The translations under genes were made by a program, and so were the position numbers. Under the pieces are notes generated by a model. It was not told the origin of the DNA and made no database searches. It saw only the letters and a list, made by a program, of their open reading frames with translations. This document shows positions 21,895 to 36,300 of a DNA stretch of 64,000 nucleotides, in pieces (positions within the stretch are counted from its first letter, which is position 1; each line of letters starts with the position of its first letter). Origin of the DNA: Smittia aterrima (Eukaryota > Arthropoda > Insecta > Diptera > Chironomidae); NCBI GenBank assembly GCA_033063855.1, contig CP093831.1, positions 22,568,001 through 22,632,000 of the forward strand, given 5' to 3'.

Positions 21895-24800
21895 ATGGAT
21901 ATCAGCATCGAGAAGATTTCAGTGAGCGACTGCAGTCTCGGTAGTCTCTTCCAACAAATCATCAATGACATGAAGGTGAGCTCATTTGAATAATCTTATT
22001 ACTTGTAATAATTCATCGATTAGCGTCTGTAAGAGGTCGAGGAAGGTGAGAAGTCACTCGTAGTGCTTCCGTTATAACACTTTTCTCGCGATGCTCGCTA
22101 AATTGAACATTTTGTTGTTGAACCGTTCGACTTAAAGTGAAAAGTAAAGCCACGACAATCAAAGCAAATAACGAAACGCCGCGTGATTTCTTCCATTGTC
22201 TTAAAAGTCAGATAAGTGCTCTAGCTAAAGCAGAAAAGGGAAAACAGCAAGTTGTCTTCAAATGAAACTATATCTGAGCTTGCGATAATGTTTCACGAGT
22301 TAAACGCAGAAGAAATCTTTCTTTCTATGGAAATTATGATAATTGGCGTTTGTTGTTTTATCGACTTGACGGGTTTCTCGAACTCGCTATTTTTGAACGT
22401 CTCTCTCAATGAAGTTACAGGGGTTACCACGAAATAATCACGAGGGAATGAAAACTGGATATTCTAAACCCTTCCCGGAATCATCTTGTGCGTAAATAAA
22501 ACCTGAAACATGTTGCCTCAAATTTTATTATCCTTACGTGCCAATATCTTCATTTCCTCACTCGCCTCTCTCTCTCTCACACTTCGTTTTCTTTCCCCAT
22601 TTCCATAAAAATTCAATTTTATTTAATGAAGGAGAGTGAAGAGAAAAGAAACGAAGTAAAATGGGTTAGTAAACACACAACATGAAGCTTCGATCACGAA
22701 ATGGCAATAGCGAGAAGAGAACTTTATTCCGTTAGAACGCTTCGCTTCTGCATTCTCATTTCCTACGAGTTTCGCTGTCGGCTGCGAACGAGAATTCATT
22801 TCCGGCTTTCAGTTTCCCCGAAATAAAAAACACAAGAGAGAGAGACACACACAAGGCGCACGATGCTTCATGAATTATGTTTACTAAAAATTCTTTATCT
22901 CGCGCATTTCTAAAGAAGAAGCTACTGTTGTGAATCATAATGGGCGAGCATTTATCATAAACAAAACCTCTTCTGTCTGCCCTTTTCTCCTCATCTATCG
23001 GATGCAACAGCGTCTGCATTTAAAAGGCGATGGCATCGCATCAACTTCGTTAAAAGCTAAATGTCTCGAACGAAGCACAACATGAAATGCATAAAAATTA
23101 CATCTTATGTCGAGCATTGTAAATCATGTAAAATGCTACTTCACGACTTCTTTCTCTTGCTCTTCATGAGAATCTCGCCAGCTTGTCGGATGATTTAACC
23201 ATAATTTGAAAGCTGATATGCTGCTGCTGTTCAAAGATGCAATTTTTGAGTGAAGATCCATTAAAAATGTTAAGAGTTTCTTGACACTCGAAGACTCACT
23301 TTTGTCTTCGCACAAAGATTTATGATTTTAACAACGACGATGACGTAAGGCGAGACGCATGTCGATGAAAATTATTCATGCTCGTTCGTGCCACTGGATT
23401 TAAAAGGCAAACACACCACACGCTCATGCTCCTGTCAACAGAAATTTTTCAAGAGTAAGAGATCTCAGCTTCTCATTCTGATAACAATGTTTCTGGCACA
23501 TCCCGTTATCTTACAATGTGTTTACCCAATAATCTTGAAACGTTATCAACACGCAACGATATTTCATGGTCGTCGCTCGACTAGAGCGCTAATTGAATCT
23601 CGTCTAATGAGCTTTAATTGCTTTGCAATTAGAGAGACGCTGCCGTTTGAATTGAAGCGTTTAACGCGATTCCATCATGATAAAGTTTTTCTTAAGCGCC
23701 GCGTTCATTGCTCTCATTATCACTCAAACTGTTCAAGACAAATCAGTAGACTTTAGCCTACGCATTGCCAGCTTCTTCGTAGAAAAAGATTCCACAAATT
23801 TTTACGAGGCGCGAGTGAAGATTCTCTCGCAATAAAAAAGTCGATAACCCAAATGTTTTTCCACCTTAGAATTTTCATCTAACGCAAAGCGAGGCATTTT
23901 CATATTTCATCGCAATGTTGAGTTTATTTAGAATCTTTCGAGTCACGAGTCACTTGTCGGAAGCAGCAAAGCGTTTCTTCTACTTCAACTAAATTATTTT
24001 TTTATCCCTGCTATGAAAGACAATGTTACAAACATCTGGTGGCACGAAACATTGAGCGACCTTTCCAAATGTAATTCGCTCCAACACTGACGTACACGCA
24101 CATGATGCTGAACATAAACAAACTCTCACATGAAACTCGCTTGGTGTTTAAAAAGCGTAATGAAATAAATTAGCTTGCGACAGCTGTAATTTCTATTTCA
24201 ATCTGAAACATAAATGATGCACAATCAACGAAATGCAATTTATGAGTTGAAGTGTAATCTAATTCTTCTTCCGAAGCTCAAAAGTAATTTTGAAATTTCA
24301 TAATTTTACGACCTAACGCACTTGGTTCCTGATTTTTAATCCAAGTTCCCGCCGTGCTCATGAAAATATTATGTTCAAGACGGATGAAAGAGTTTTTTTT
24401 CCCCGGTTCTAAGAAGATTTGAACTCAACGTCGTCTCGTGTGTGAGTTTATTTATGTAACAAAATGAAGAAATTATAAACATTTTAATGGTTATGATGGA
24501 ATGGAACGGGACGAGATGGATAAGTCGACAAAGTAAGATCGTTACAAGCAACAAACTTCCTTCACTGCCTTCAACAACTCAACCGCAAGCAAACGGATAA
24601 AGTGTAATTATGTAATTCCAAGAAGATGACTTTTAAATCCCCGTGGAAGTCTCACATCAAAGAAGAGTATCTTGCGTAACAAGCAAGAATAATTCTCCTT
24701 CTGACACTGAATTTTTAATTAAAATGAATGCGCGAGGGTAAATTCAAATAAAGTTGGCAACGGAGCTCTCTAAAGAACAAATGAAAGAGCATGAATCGAG

Positions 24801-27800
24801 AAAATGCATTTGGTTAATGTTCTCGCTTTGAAAACAAACAAAAGGAGGTTTAGTTTTATGATGCCTCTGCTTAATTTACTTCAATCTCTCATCGTCGCTC
24901 GAAAACGAAAGAGTTGATGAGAAGGGTCGCGCGAAGGCGTGAAAAGCCCACAATTTAAAATCCCATTTTTCGATCTGAAACAACATTTTGTGCATTGAAC
25001 AATCTTTCGAAATATTTCCTCGAGGTGTTGTTTGAAGTCTTTCTTTTCGTTACATCGACGATGCCTCTAATGCTCATAATTTCTGGTTTCTTTCACGTCT
25101 CCGCTGAATATGCACGAGAGCAACCCACATGATGGCAATCAATATTCGAGACTCTACGTAGGACTATCGTGCGCTGGTTTTTCTCATAATTTAATTCAAA
25201 ACGATTGCGGAAAGTGCCCGGAATGGATTTATGAGAGTGTCGGGCCCTTACCATGATGATGGAATATTTTTTTCGTTTCTTCGATGAGGGCGAAAATGTT
25301 TGCAGAATTTATCATTGGGTCTCCTACTTTTTGATAAATGAAAGTTCAGAAGCATCGAAATATGTTGCGAGCTTAATGATTAATGGCGCGTTACGACAAA
25401 ACGTCGACATAGTGTCCGATCAGACGTTGGCGTGTTACTTCATGTTGGACATTAAAAAACTTAACGACGATGTCGATGGAGACGCGTAAATTACAAGAAA
25501 TTAAATAAAAACTTTCATTTGAACGACTTTGACTTCCGGCACCAACTTCATTCAAAATTGAAAATAAAATTCATCGATTTTGCTTTCGAATTGTAAAAGT
25601 CTCTGTCAGATTATGCTGTGAACAATTAAAAGCAATTTGAAGGTCAACAGGAGGCGAGATAGAGAAATATCCAGTTTTGGAATGAAATCCTACTCCCAGC
25701 TGTTTTAGTTTTGTGATAAATCGAATCCACTTCTGGTACAAACCAGTTTAAACCTCGATGGCTCTTAAATGGTTCTTGTGTAATCTCTTTTGTTGTGTGC
25801 ACGAAGAGACGACGAGAAGAAGAGGCCGAAAGGATTTTCAGTAATAAATGAGAAGAAAAGAGAAATGATCCTTTTTTCATTTGACGTGAAGTCCAAACCG
25901 GTCACTTCATCAGCAGCAATCTCGATGAGCAGTCTCTCGTCATCGAGTTCATTTCAATTGACAAATTGACACTCGTCGCTCTGTCTTCGATTTTCTTCTC
26001 ATTTAGATCCCAAACGCCGCATGTGATTGACAGAAAGCTTTATCGTTTGTGATCGCTTAACAAGCTCTTCTAGCTTTGTGGGAAGAGATTTTTGTTTTGT
26101 AAGTCGATTCATTTATGAAATCGAGTTATGTCCGAAAGTAAGAAGAAAGGAAACGAGTGCTTACACCTTACGCTAAGTGTCAAAAACAAAGATCAAATTC
26201 CAATAGCAAGATAATTGGATTTTGACGACGTGAAAACCGGCTTAGTTGCAATCGATAATCGAGGAAGTTTATTTTATTTTTAAATTGCTTTCTTTATATA
26301 GAACGCGGAGTTCATGAAACTACATTAGAAATAATTGAGCAATCAAAGATTCTTCGATTTTTTTCTTCTAGAAAGAAAAGCCATTAACAATCTTCGTCTC
26401 ATCAAACTCTCGCCAATTGAAGTGTATTTCACGAATTTCGCAGTTCGCCGCATTGATTGAATTACTTTTTTGTCGGTTGATAAATCATTTTCGAGTGTCG
26501 TCGCCCACGAGCAATTTTTCGTGCATTGACACTTCGCATCTCGCTTGCCATTAATTTAAAATCACAGCGAAGTCTCGACGAGTCGCTTGCGGTTTCCTTT
26601 CGAGCAAATTGACTGCGCTCGTAGTTTGACCTTTGCCGTAGTCATCGTAAAGTTTTCGGTTCGTATTCCCTTTTCGAATTAATCCATGCAATTTCATTTT
26701 ATGAGACGAGATGACTTGTAATTTCCACTGAATCGATTTATTTATAAAATATGCAGATAATCGAAGCTCTCAAAATAATTTTGCTTCTTTTCGAAATCAA
26801 TAAAACATTTTCTTCTTCGTCCTCCTCTCGAAACGATCTCAAATAAATCTTTAAATCGCTAATTAATCGATGAATCGCTTTCGATTGACCCGCAAACCTA
26901 ATTAATCGAAATCCGCTACACGACGAGTGGGAGGATTAAATTTCTTCAATCAATTCGCGAATTTAATTAGCCCAAAGTGATTTTGACAAAACAAATCCAA
27001 CGAACTTTCAAATGTTTAGATTACACGAAAGATAAATATTTGAAGTAGATTGAGCGCTGTGTTTTATCATTTTGTTTTCGTAGGCGCAGTTGAGAAAGCA
27101 AACATGAAAACAGTTTAAATGTAATTTGTCTCTTAGGAATCATAAACTTCCATCACATGTGTTCGTCAAATGTCTTAAGGGACGATAAGGGAAGTCTTAA
27201 AGAAATCAACATTAAGTTCGTGGGAATTTCGCTCCAAGAAATATTTTTAGACTCTCCAGGTGACATTAAGAATTAGAGGCCATTACTCTTTCAGCTTCTG
27301 AGGATTCAAATACATTTAAATATCTCTCTCGCTTTATCCCACACTCCAATGCAACGACAACGAACTTACCTTCCGCTGGCAATTTCCTTTTATTAATGCA
27401 TAATAACAGAAATGGTTTCCATAATTATAATCTCAGCCGTAAAAAGCTGTAAAGCGCTTTACAGGAATTCTAATCAGTTGCTTTTGCACAAGTCGTGACT
27501 GGTCTCCGGCTCAAAACAGAGGAACGGTATCATGGGCGTTTAATAACAATTGACTCCGTAAGTCATAAAGCTTTTTTGCATAAATTGACTTTAAGCCTTT
27601 GATGATCTTGATCGTTCGATCGATCTCACGGGAATACTTTCGATAGTCGTCCATCGTCGCGATTCTCATCTGGCAAATTGCCGTTTTGTACATCACGAAT
27701 TAGCGGAGAGAGAAAAAAAAGTTTGTTAAGATCTGCCGAGTATCTTGCTAACTCAAAATCGACCCACATCGTTTTGTTGTCTTTAATTCACAATAATATC

Positions 27801-30315
27801 AGACGGAAAACATTTTTCTCTTTCATTCGCTTTGATGAATGGAGCGAGACTTGTGTTTTGCTCAAACTCGAACCACATTTCAGCTGTTGTTGCCTTCTTC
27901 TACAACTGAAGGCCGAAAGAACTATGTTAGGAACAACAAGAGACATTTGTTTGGTAACACTCCTTGCCCTAGCTTGAGCTTTGTTGTAATTTGCAATTAT
28001 TTTGATCGACACTGTGTAGGCGATGCTCACAATGTCTTGCAACTTGCGATAAACAAGAAAGTTTCTTAATTTCGGGAGAAACGTGAGCTAAATTAAAAGT
28101 TGAAGGCAAACTGATTCCGTAGTCACGAAGTTGTCTATGAATTAACGACCGACGATGACCTGAAAAGAAATCAATTCTGGCTACAAGAAGTCACGTTCTA
28201 ATGGGAATTTTTAATTAGCTTCCAGTGGGAAGTTGAAGCTAGAAACATTAAAAGGGAAAACGGAAGAGCCGTCTCGCGATGAAAAGTGAATTTGACTTTT
28301 TTGTCGGGAGTTGCCGGCTTGCGACGTTGCCAGACTTTTATCAAAAACTAAAAGTATCATGTAGATTATCGATTTTTCCTCTGCTTTTATGTTTGCCACT
28401 TTTCGGGAACTGGTTTATTTTCCATGCGATGCTTTTGCGTTCAATTGAATTCAGCATAAAATTATAGTCGAGAAGCGTTGTATGCATTTAAACCTTTATT
28501 TCCATATTTGCATGACATTTGACGAGCAATTGAATGGGAAATCACGTCTCGGGGAGTTTTGCGTCATTAAGTTCCTTTCACATAAAATTATTCCAGGAAC
28601 TCTCGTGGTTTGCATAAGCCAAGGGATTTTGATAATGGAATATTTTCAATTAGAATCACAAATTCAATTCAGTTTCATCGCTTGGAAGACAATGAAAATA
28701 CTTTCTGATCTCAACTTCTCTTAAATCTCAAAACATTTTGCCATTTCCTTCACGCGATAAAATTCATTCATTTCTTTCAAGCCGCTAACCTGAAACAGAA
28801 CAACAAAAAGTCGTGTAGATTGACACTTCAAGCGATAAACTTAACGAACACTAGGAGCACTTCGAATGAGTATCATTGAATGGCAATGGCAGCAATTCTT
28901 GTGCACACATGACAGCGAATATGGCGAACTATCAATGGCGAGGAGAAGCACTTTTCTAGTCAAATAAGGCAACGAAACATTTTGCGATGAACTTCAGAAT
29001 CATCTTCTGTTAAACTCAATTTATTTCCTTCCTCGGTGAATCTCTATTTGCTCTAGGGCGGAAAATATCGTGAGATAACAACCGAGCGCGTCATTATTCG
29101 GACTTAATCTCATTTAAATAAATTCGTATTAAATCCTATATAGAAGCAAATGAGGCTTCTTATTAGCATTCGCTCAATTTAAAGAGATTTTAGATTCGAG
29201 CCGGGCGCCTGGAATAGCTTAAGCCCTCAGGGCATCCGTTTGTTTATCATTATTTCAGCGAACCATTTGGGAGAGCGACGCTCTAGTCGTGAATATATTT
29301 TCATGTCGCACTAATAAAGTGCCGCTGAGTGAAGGCGTTGATTTATTTTCGAATCAAACGTGCGAACGCACGAGAGCGACACAGAAATCTTGAAATATTT
29401 TCTCAACAAATTTGACTACACAGCCAATATCGAATGTAAATATTTTTCTTCTTTTCATTTGCCGCGATCATCGAATAATCCGAAAAGATTTGCTCTGCTT
29501 CTGATATTTCAACGTGATGAACAGAAACCTTTGCGTTTTCTTTTCATTCTGCTCGCTTCGCATTCAATGAAAATTCAAATTCAAAAAAGAGAAAACATAA
29601 ATCGATTTGTATGCAGATGGATTCACCAAAAATTATCATAATGACTCCACGGAGTTGATTCGAGTGTGGAAAAGTAATTTATGATCATGAATGTTTGAGT
29701 CTTCAAGTCAACGAAACGATGCTTGATCCGACTAAACATCAATTTCATTGGCACACGAGTGTCTCGAGTTGATGTCTTCACGCTCATAGTAAATTTCTTA
29801 ATGATTCAATATTAATTTAATGTCATCAAATGTTCAACTTTTATCGACACTTTCGCTCTTTAACTGCTCTCATCAAAATAAGCTCTAGTCACGACTTCAC
29901 TAGCAGATCACGCTCTGTTTGACTTTCTCACAAAAATTTCTGTTGCTTATTGATATACATGTGCTCGAGACAAACAACGCAAAACAGAAAAAAAAAGTTT
30001 AATTGCATTTACGAAACAAATTTCATAAATGTTTTATCAGACTGGAAAACCACAAAACCGCTGGCAACATGTGAACTAGAATTTTTCCGACGACGAATGA
30101 CGTTCCAAATTTTACGCTCAATCGAACATGCGTTACATTCAAAGTTTGTTTCTAATCACTCCGGCCCAAACAATTTTTTTTTCAAAAAATTGTCGGGCCC
30201 GGAGTATTGTTTTCGGTCAAGAAATAAAAAAATATAACCACCATTATATTTCACTTTTCTCGACGTTTCATGGTGTTTAAAGCCAGAAAAACCAATAAAA
30301 AAAACCTGTCCGGAT

Positions 30316-30357
<42 letters not shown>

Positions 30358-33300
30358 ATGTCTGTAAACACCATAACTCTCGAACCAATGCAGCTAGCGC
30401 GCTCAAATTTGGTTTGCAACTTTGTATTGTTCCTCGGAGAAACCCTATTGAAAATGAGCACTCTAGCGCCTCCTTCTGGTAATTTCCCATACACATGGTC
30501 TAATAGTTATAAATAGTTATACATAGTTATACATAGTTATAAATAGTTATACATAGTTATAAATAGTTATACATAGTTATAAATAGTTATACATAGTTAT
30601 ACATAGTTATAAATAGTTATAATAATGAATTGAGAGCTAGCGAGCTGGTCTTTTGTGTGCTGACTTGTAACAACTAGACTTGGCCATTATCCGGACAAAA
30701 TAAAAATTGGATAAAAAAAATTGGATAATTGGATATTTATCCAGTATTTTGTCCATTATCCGGATAATTTTGAAACCCAAAAATAAGTTGGTTAAACTGT
30801 AAAAAAATGGGCCGGAGTTTTACCGGCGTATAGGTCGCGTAGCGACCGTCGCGGGTGGCGTGGTTGTGTCTTAGGCCGAAGGCCGGAGACATCCACCGTG
30901 CTCTCTAGTTAAGATTTTTGGCTTCAGTTGACTCTGAAATGTTTTAATTGAATTGAGATGCATTCGAAACGACTTAACTTTTTTGATTAATTAAATTAGT
31001 TCATCAAGATTTGTTTCTTTCTGTCCTGCAGTGAAGTTCGTGGGGCTCTGAGACATTTAAATGATTTTTCTTTTTCGGTTGAAGCTTAGAGCGAGCAAGT
31101 TTCCGTCCCACGTCTTGAACTCAATGCTCTTTCCCCCTCGCTCGTTCAACATTGTTTAGCACTGCAGCTGCCAAGCTAATAATTCCACGAAAGCCACATG
31201 GAGAATGGAGGGCTCGGTAGTCTCCGGGATTAGAGTGTTTAGTAATTTGCATAAAACATAACACGTTGATAAGTGAATCTAATCAAGCACTCAGTCGATC
31301 TCAGCGGTTTCGTCGTAACGACCTGCACTGCTTTGCTTTCAAAATTGTGCTGGGAAGAAAAAGAGTCAAGCCAAATGTAGTTTATCCTCGATAACTCACA
31401 AACACTCTTGGAAGTAAACAAAATGCAACACGCGCACACTACAATTTACCCGGAATGGCAATTAATAGAGAAACGTGAGTTACAGCAGTTTGAGATCGAA
31501 CTAGCAAGTCATCGAGTAAATGGCGAAACTTCGTAGAAAAATCCATAAAAAATCTCTTACCGTGAAAATGTTTTCTTATGCAATGCTCTCGGCCGAGAGA
31601 TTTAAGAGGAAAAGAGGCAAAACAAGTGACTTTCCGAGAGCGAAGTTTACGATCAAGATTCTTCGAGCGCTCGATGCACGCCAGAAACTAAAATTAGACC
31701 TCGAGTTTCTTTCTCTTCTTCGACCGACGACCCATTACGAAATCACAAGATGAGGAAAAGAAAGAAAACAGAAATCAATCTGCAACATAAAACACAAACA
31801 TTTTCTTCTTTTTGATGTGATTGCATGGTTGGCTGTTGTTTATGCATCTTCGTTTGGCCTCTGATGGATCTCAAGTGATTCTCTCTGGCGTTCTGCTTCC
31901 CCCTTGAAGGCATTCACCAGTAAAGAGTAAAAGACGCACTCGATGTCTTTCGAAACAGAGCTTTATGGACATTAATCATCGAAGTGTTTACATTTGAACA
32001 TGTGTTCTATGTCTTAAAGAGGTCGACGCTTGCTCTCTCTCCAGAGGAATAGGAAGTTTTCAAATGCACAATGACACACATAACTTTATTCGGAAAATAG
32101 TTGTTTCATGACCTAAACTGAAATGTTCTTGAGAACATTAAAATTCTAAAGAAGTTTTTCGAGTGAACTCGGAATAAATTTTCGTTTTCAGCGACGAGTA
32201 AACGTTTAACCCCAAAAATTACCATGCAGAGACTGCAGTGACTGCCGCAACTGCCAAAGTGACACAATTCTTTAATTTGTTCAGCTCGTGATTCGAATTG
32301 AATGCAATTCTCGCGGTGTTGCCAATTCTCATTTTTTTTTTGGCTTATCGAACAAAAGATTTTTATTCGAGATTTGTTTGCGAAAGTCTCAGCAATGACT
32401 TTGCTCTTTTCAAATGGTAATTTCGAACAGATGTCAACTCTACTTCTATACAGGAGTGGACTGAATAGACGTTTGTTTAGGTCCAAGGCTTGAAACTGAA
32501 TATTTTTCTCCGGTGATTGCATTTTGCTTTCTGTTGACTTGTTTCGCCCTAAAAACCTTCAAAGCGCATTAATGTCGACTACGGTGTTTTCTTTGAGGGA
32601 GCGATAATGGCGATACCCGTAATTTGGTTTATGTTGCTGACTCGTGTCATCCCTCTCGACAACGTAAAGATGTCAACGTCAGAACTTCATTATCGCGTAA
32701 ATTCCGCCACAAGAATTCGAAAGTAATTTGCCTGCGCTAGACGTCCAATTAGCCTGAATTTCCCAGTCAAAATGAGAATTTCACGAGCTCACAAATGAAA
32801 ATACCTGAGATTGATTCACGACGAGAGTATTTATTTACAGAATGTTGCTTTATCGTTTCCTCTGCCGGCTAAATATGTTTCACCTCTCACTTTGAGCAAA
32901 CACGGAATTCCGAACACGGAATTTTCATTTCGAACCTTTTTGTCTTCCATTTCTTTCTAATCGTTTTGTTAGCTCTCACTCTCTCGTGAAAATAATACAA
33001 TTTCACATCAGAAGATGTCAATCTTGACGAAGGAAGAAACGAAAGCGTTTAAAGCATTAAGACGATCTATTTATGTCGCTCGAAACTTTGTCTTCTTGAA
33101 ACAAAACAAAACGAAAAACTTCTTTTTACACTTTTACGTATTTCCTTTGGTGTCGAGTTTCTCACGAAAGAAAAGAGCAGGAGACGTCTATAAATTAAGT
33201 AACCATTCCTGATTCCAAAAGGTCAGAAACATTAGTTATCCTCCTGAGATTTGTTAGAAACAAGCAGACGTTACATAATTAATTAACTTCACTTCGTCTG

Positions 33301-36300
33301 AGGGAAAACTCTGTTTGCTGCTTCACGTCATGTTTGAATTTACTGTTGAAACACAAATCGACCACAGAAGACTCCTCAGCATCGCTGCGGTCTTATTTGC
33401 TCGTCGAAGGTAAAATAAATTCAATAGAAAAGCCACAGATAGACGAACCACCGAAGATATGTCAATAAGCAAAGCCGAAAGAAATTAAAACCTTTTCAGC
33501 GTTGGCATTGAGCAACTCAAGCGCTGCTCATGAAAGTAAAATTTATTTAATTATGGAAATCAATGAGCGTATTAAGTTGTTACATCGGACAAAGTCTATA
33601 AATAGTGAACGATAGCCCGAAAGTTATTTTGGCCAGTAATTAAAAATCTTCTTCATTTCCCGGTCGTTAGAGGCGATGCGTTAAATTAAATGTGCGTGCA
33701 AGACGATGTAAACACGACCGCAGAGGAAAGTTTAATTATGTGGATTGACGCAAAATAAATCCAATTTCAGATCGTTTCTCGCGCTCGGGATATTTTCGGA
33801 TCGTAAATTCTCATTTTGCGCCAGCGACTCGAAGGCGAAAGGAAATGAAATTATGAGCGGGAAGCTGAGTTACTGTCACGAAGACCCGTTTAGCCAATAC
33901 TCTCATTTCTTTTTGCGGTTTTTTATTAGAAAGATTAAGACATTCGTGACTTGAGCTCGAGCTTGAGTTCACTTTAAACTTTGAAAAGCCCTTCACTAAG
34001 AGCGTTCAATCTCCAGCTTCCATTTGCATTGGATTTTCTTGATGAAAGCACACACGAAATCTAATTTATAGATCAAACTGAAATTTAAAATCTCATTGCG
34101 AAACTCCGCTGCTTTCTGCTGCTAACCTCTTATTACTGGAACACAAACATTTACTACGAAATCACGAACATGTAATCGCTCTCTTGGGATTTCGAGAGAT
34201 AATTAAAAATTAGGCGAAAGGCAGCGAAAATAAATAGAGAATGAAAAGCAAATCATCGTAACTCTTGAATGAGCTGTTTAAGCATTTCCTCGCTTTCGCT
34301 GCATTTTGTGTTTTGTTGTTTTTCGGATTAACATGAACTGATTTTGTGTTAATCGCGGCTGTGATGATGAGAAATGTAGAACAATCGAGTTGTCACTCCC
34401 GAGCTCTCTTTCTTTTCACTCGAACATCAATCGACAACACACCTCGACTGTACATGTCAGTTTAGTGTTTGTCTAACTCTCATTTGCATCAAATTGCAGT
34501 AAAGAATGTGAGCGTCGAAACAATAATTCATGTAATTGGATTCAAATGTTTTATTGAAATGTTCTCCAAATGATTTAAATGCGCTTTGGGATGATTTCAG
34601 GTGTGACTGTCGAACATAGAAAGATGTTATCACGTTTAAATCCATTTTTCCAGAACAAGCGCTAATGGACTTTTCTGGCTTCGATAAAAAAAAAAGCTTT
34701 CCGACATCGTGTTCTGTTTTGCCTTTTAAAGATAACGCTCGTGGATGCCAAAAAAATGTAACGAAAGCTCGTAGTCTCGTCGCATTGTCTGCCATGGCAA
34801 TGAATTCTATAGTTTTCCAACCTAACGATGACTACGACGACGACAAACAAGTTTTGCACGTTGGGTAATAAAAATGTTCAATCTCAAGCCATTTACAGTA
34901 ATTATTATCGGTAAAAAGCAGCCGCTTATGAAGTTCAACTGAATTATTTCTTTACAACCTTTCGAAGTCGACGTATTTTACGATCGAAGAAAAAATATTG
35001 ACGATTGTCTTCTTTATCGCGACACAATTTAAATGGGAAATTCTGCTGACTCGATGGCAAGACTTCTACAGCTTCTAAGGCAAAACTATGATCAACGATT
35101 CATGTTCCAAATGCTTTGCGTTTGACATTATTTACACTGGCACGGGTCAATAAAAAAAATAGAAGAAAAAGCATTTATTTGCCCACGATTCGATTCTGTT
35201 GACTAAAGAAAATTTCCTTTGCTTCGATTCCATGTTCGAGAGTTTGTTTACCTCCAACTCGCTTATCACAACACCGTATCGCTGTTTCTGGTGAAGCTCG
35301 ACATGAGCATTCGATTTAAAAACGTCGCTTCTTAATAATCCTCATGAATAATTTACAATCCAAATGATTTCTCCTCTCTCGAGGCTCAACCGATGGAAAA
35401 TGTTCTGCTCTGGGAGATTAGAAAGGAGGCCATTGAACATTAAGCAGACGCAAAGTCAAAGCGACGATCGTTTGTCATTGATTATGCAACTAAGCATGAA
35501 TGGTTTTATTCTCAACTCGTACACATTAAATTGAAATGTGTGAATTGAATCGATAAACGAGACTGAGAGCGAGAGAAGAACAAGAAGAAATCGATGATCG
35601 TGCTGTCGATTGCAATTAGCACCTTTTTATGATTCAACGGCCTCCGAAGTGGAATTCGTAACAAAGAGCATTCGGATCGATATTACTCGACAACTCAAAT
35701 GAGTTCTCGTAATGGCTGTTAGTGGTGATAATGCTAATTGCCAATAAGCGCTCTGCTCGATATCTTTTGTCAAAGCGTAAATTATAATGGAAACCAGAAC
35801 TTGTTTGGGAGAAGCCTCGTCATCATCTCTTGTAAACTGTAAAAGTCCAGAGACACATTTAATTGAAAAAATAATAAATTGAACACATGTCCGAATGTTA
35901 TTTGTGCCTCGCGATTGTTTACTTCTCTTTTTAGATAGCAACTGGTATTCATTTCCGTTAACTGAATGAACTCTCTCGAGGAGCGGACAAGTTGTGACAA
36001 ATGACAATAAATGGCTTCAACATGAAACGTTGAACCCTCGCAAAAAGTGAATGATAAGACAAATGTTTCAATTTCATCGCGAAATTCATTGCATAACGAA
36101 AGCTCGCTCACTTAGCAGGTGCAAAACACTCGACTGTAGTTGAATTTTAATGGCACTCGGCACTTGTTTAAAGGGAATTCATTAAAGTGAAATGCTATCT
36201 TCGTGCTAACGGCTTTTGGCTTCGATGACCTGGTCGACTGACTGTAAAAGCTTTTCTTTTTTTTCTGCAAGTTGGCTCAAATACGAAATTGAGAAAGGAA

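Larger units (their letters stand above)
30159..30908 (+). mobile_element. Interspersed non-autonomous repeat, copy B
   Basis: Long copy of the family also at 5531-5913 (opposite orientation). It opens with a hairpin (30159-30203) of CTCCGGCCC-type arms around A/T runs. Then come a GT microsatellite, a conserved 140-bp segment (30354-30495), a TAGTTATAAA minisatellite, an inverted repeat of ATTATCCGGACAAAATA type (about 30683-30770), the inverted end TGGGCCGGAG at 30807-30816, and a GC-rich tail ending CTCTCTAGTT. It has no coding capacity. The outer limit could be either 30816 (CTCCGGCCCA/TGGGCCGGAG as terminal repeats) or about 30908 as in copy A. No target-site duplication was recognised. 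Confidence 0.72.

Noticed and set aside
23388..23756. 122-codon plus-strand ORF in mim intron 1
   Set aside because: No family motif, promoter or splice partner; length is compatible with chance in 18.7 kb of sequence.
30156..30516. Overlapping ORFs on both strands around the GT repeat
   Set aside because: They are translations of a GT/CA microsatellite inside a mobile element (Val-Cys and His-Thr runs) and have no coding support.
35627..36111. Two overlapping minus-strand ORFs of 126 and 109 codons
   Set aside because: They overlap each other in different frames, show no domain and lie within intronic sequence.
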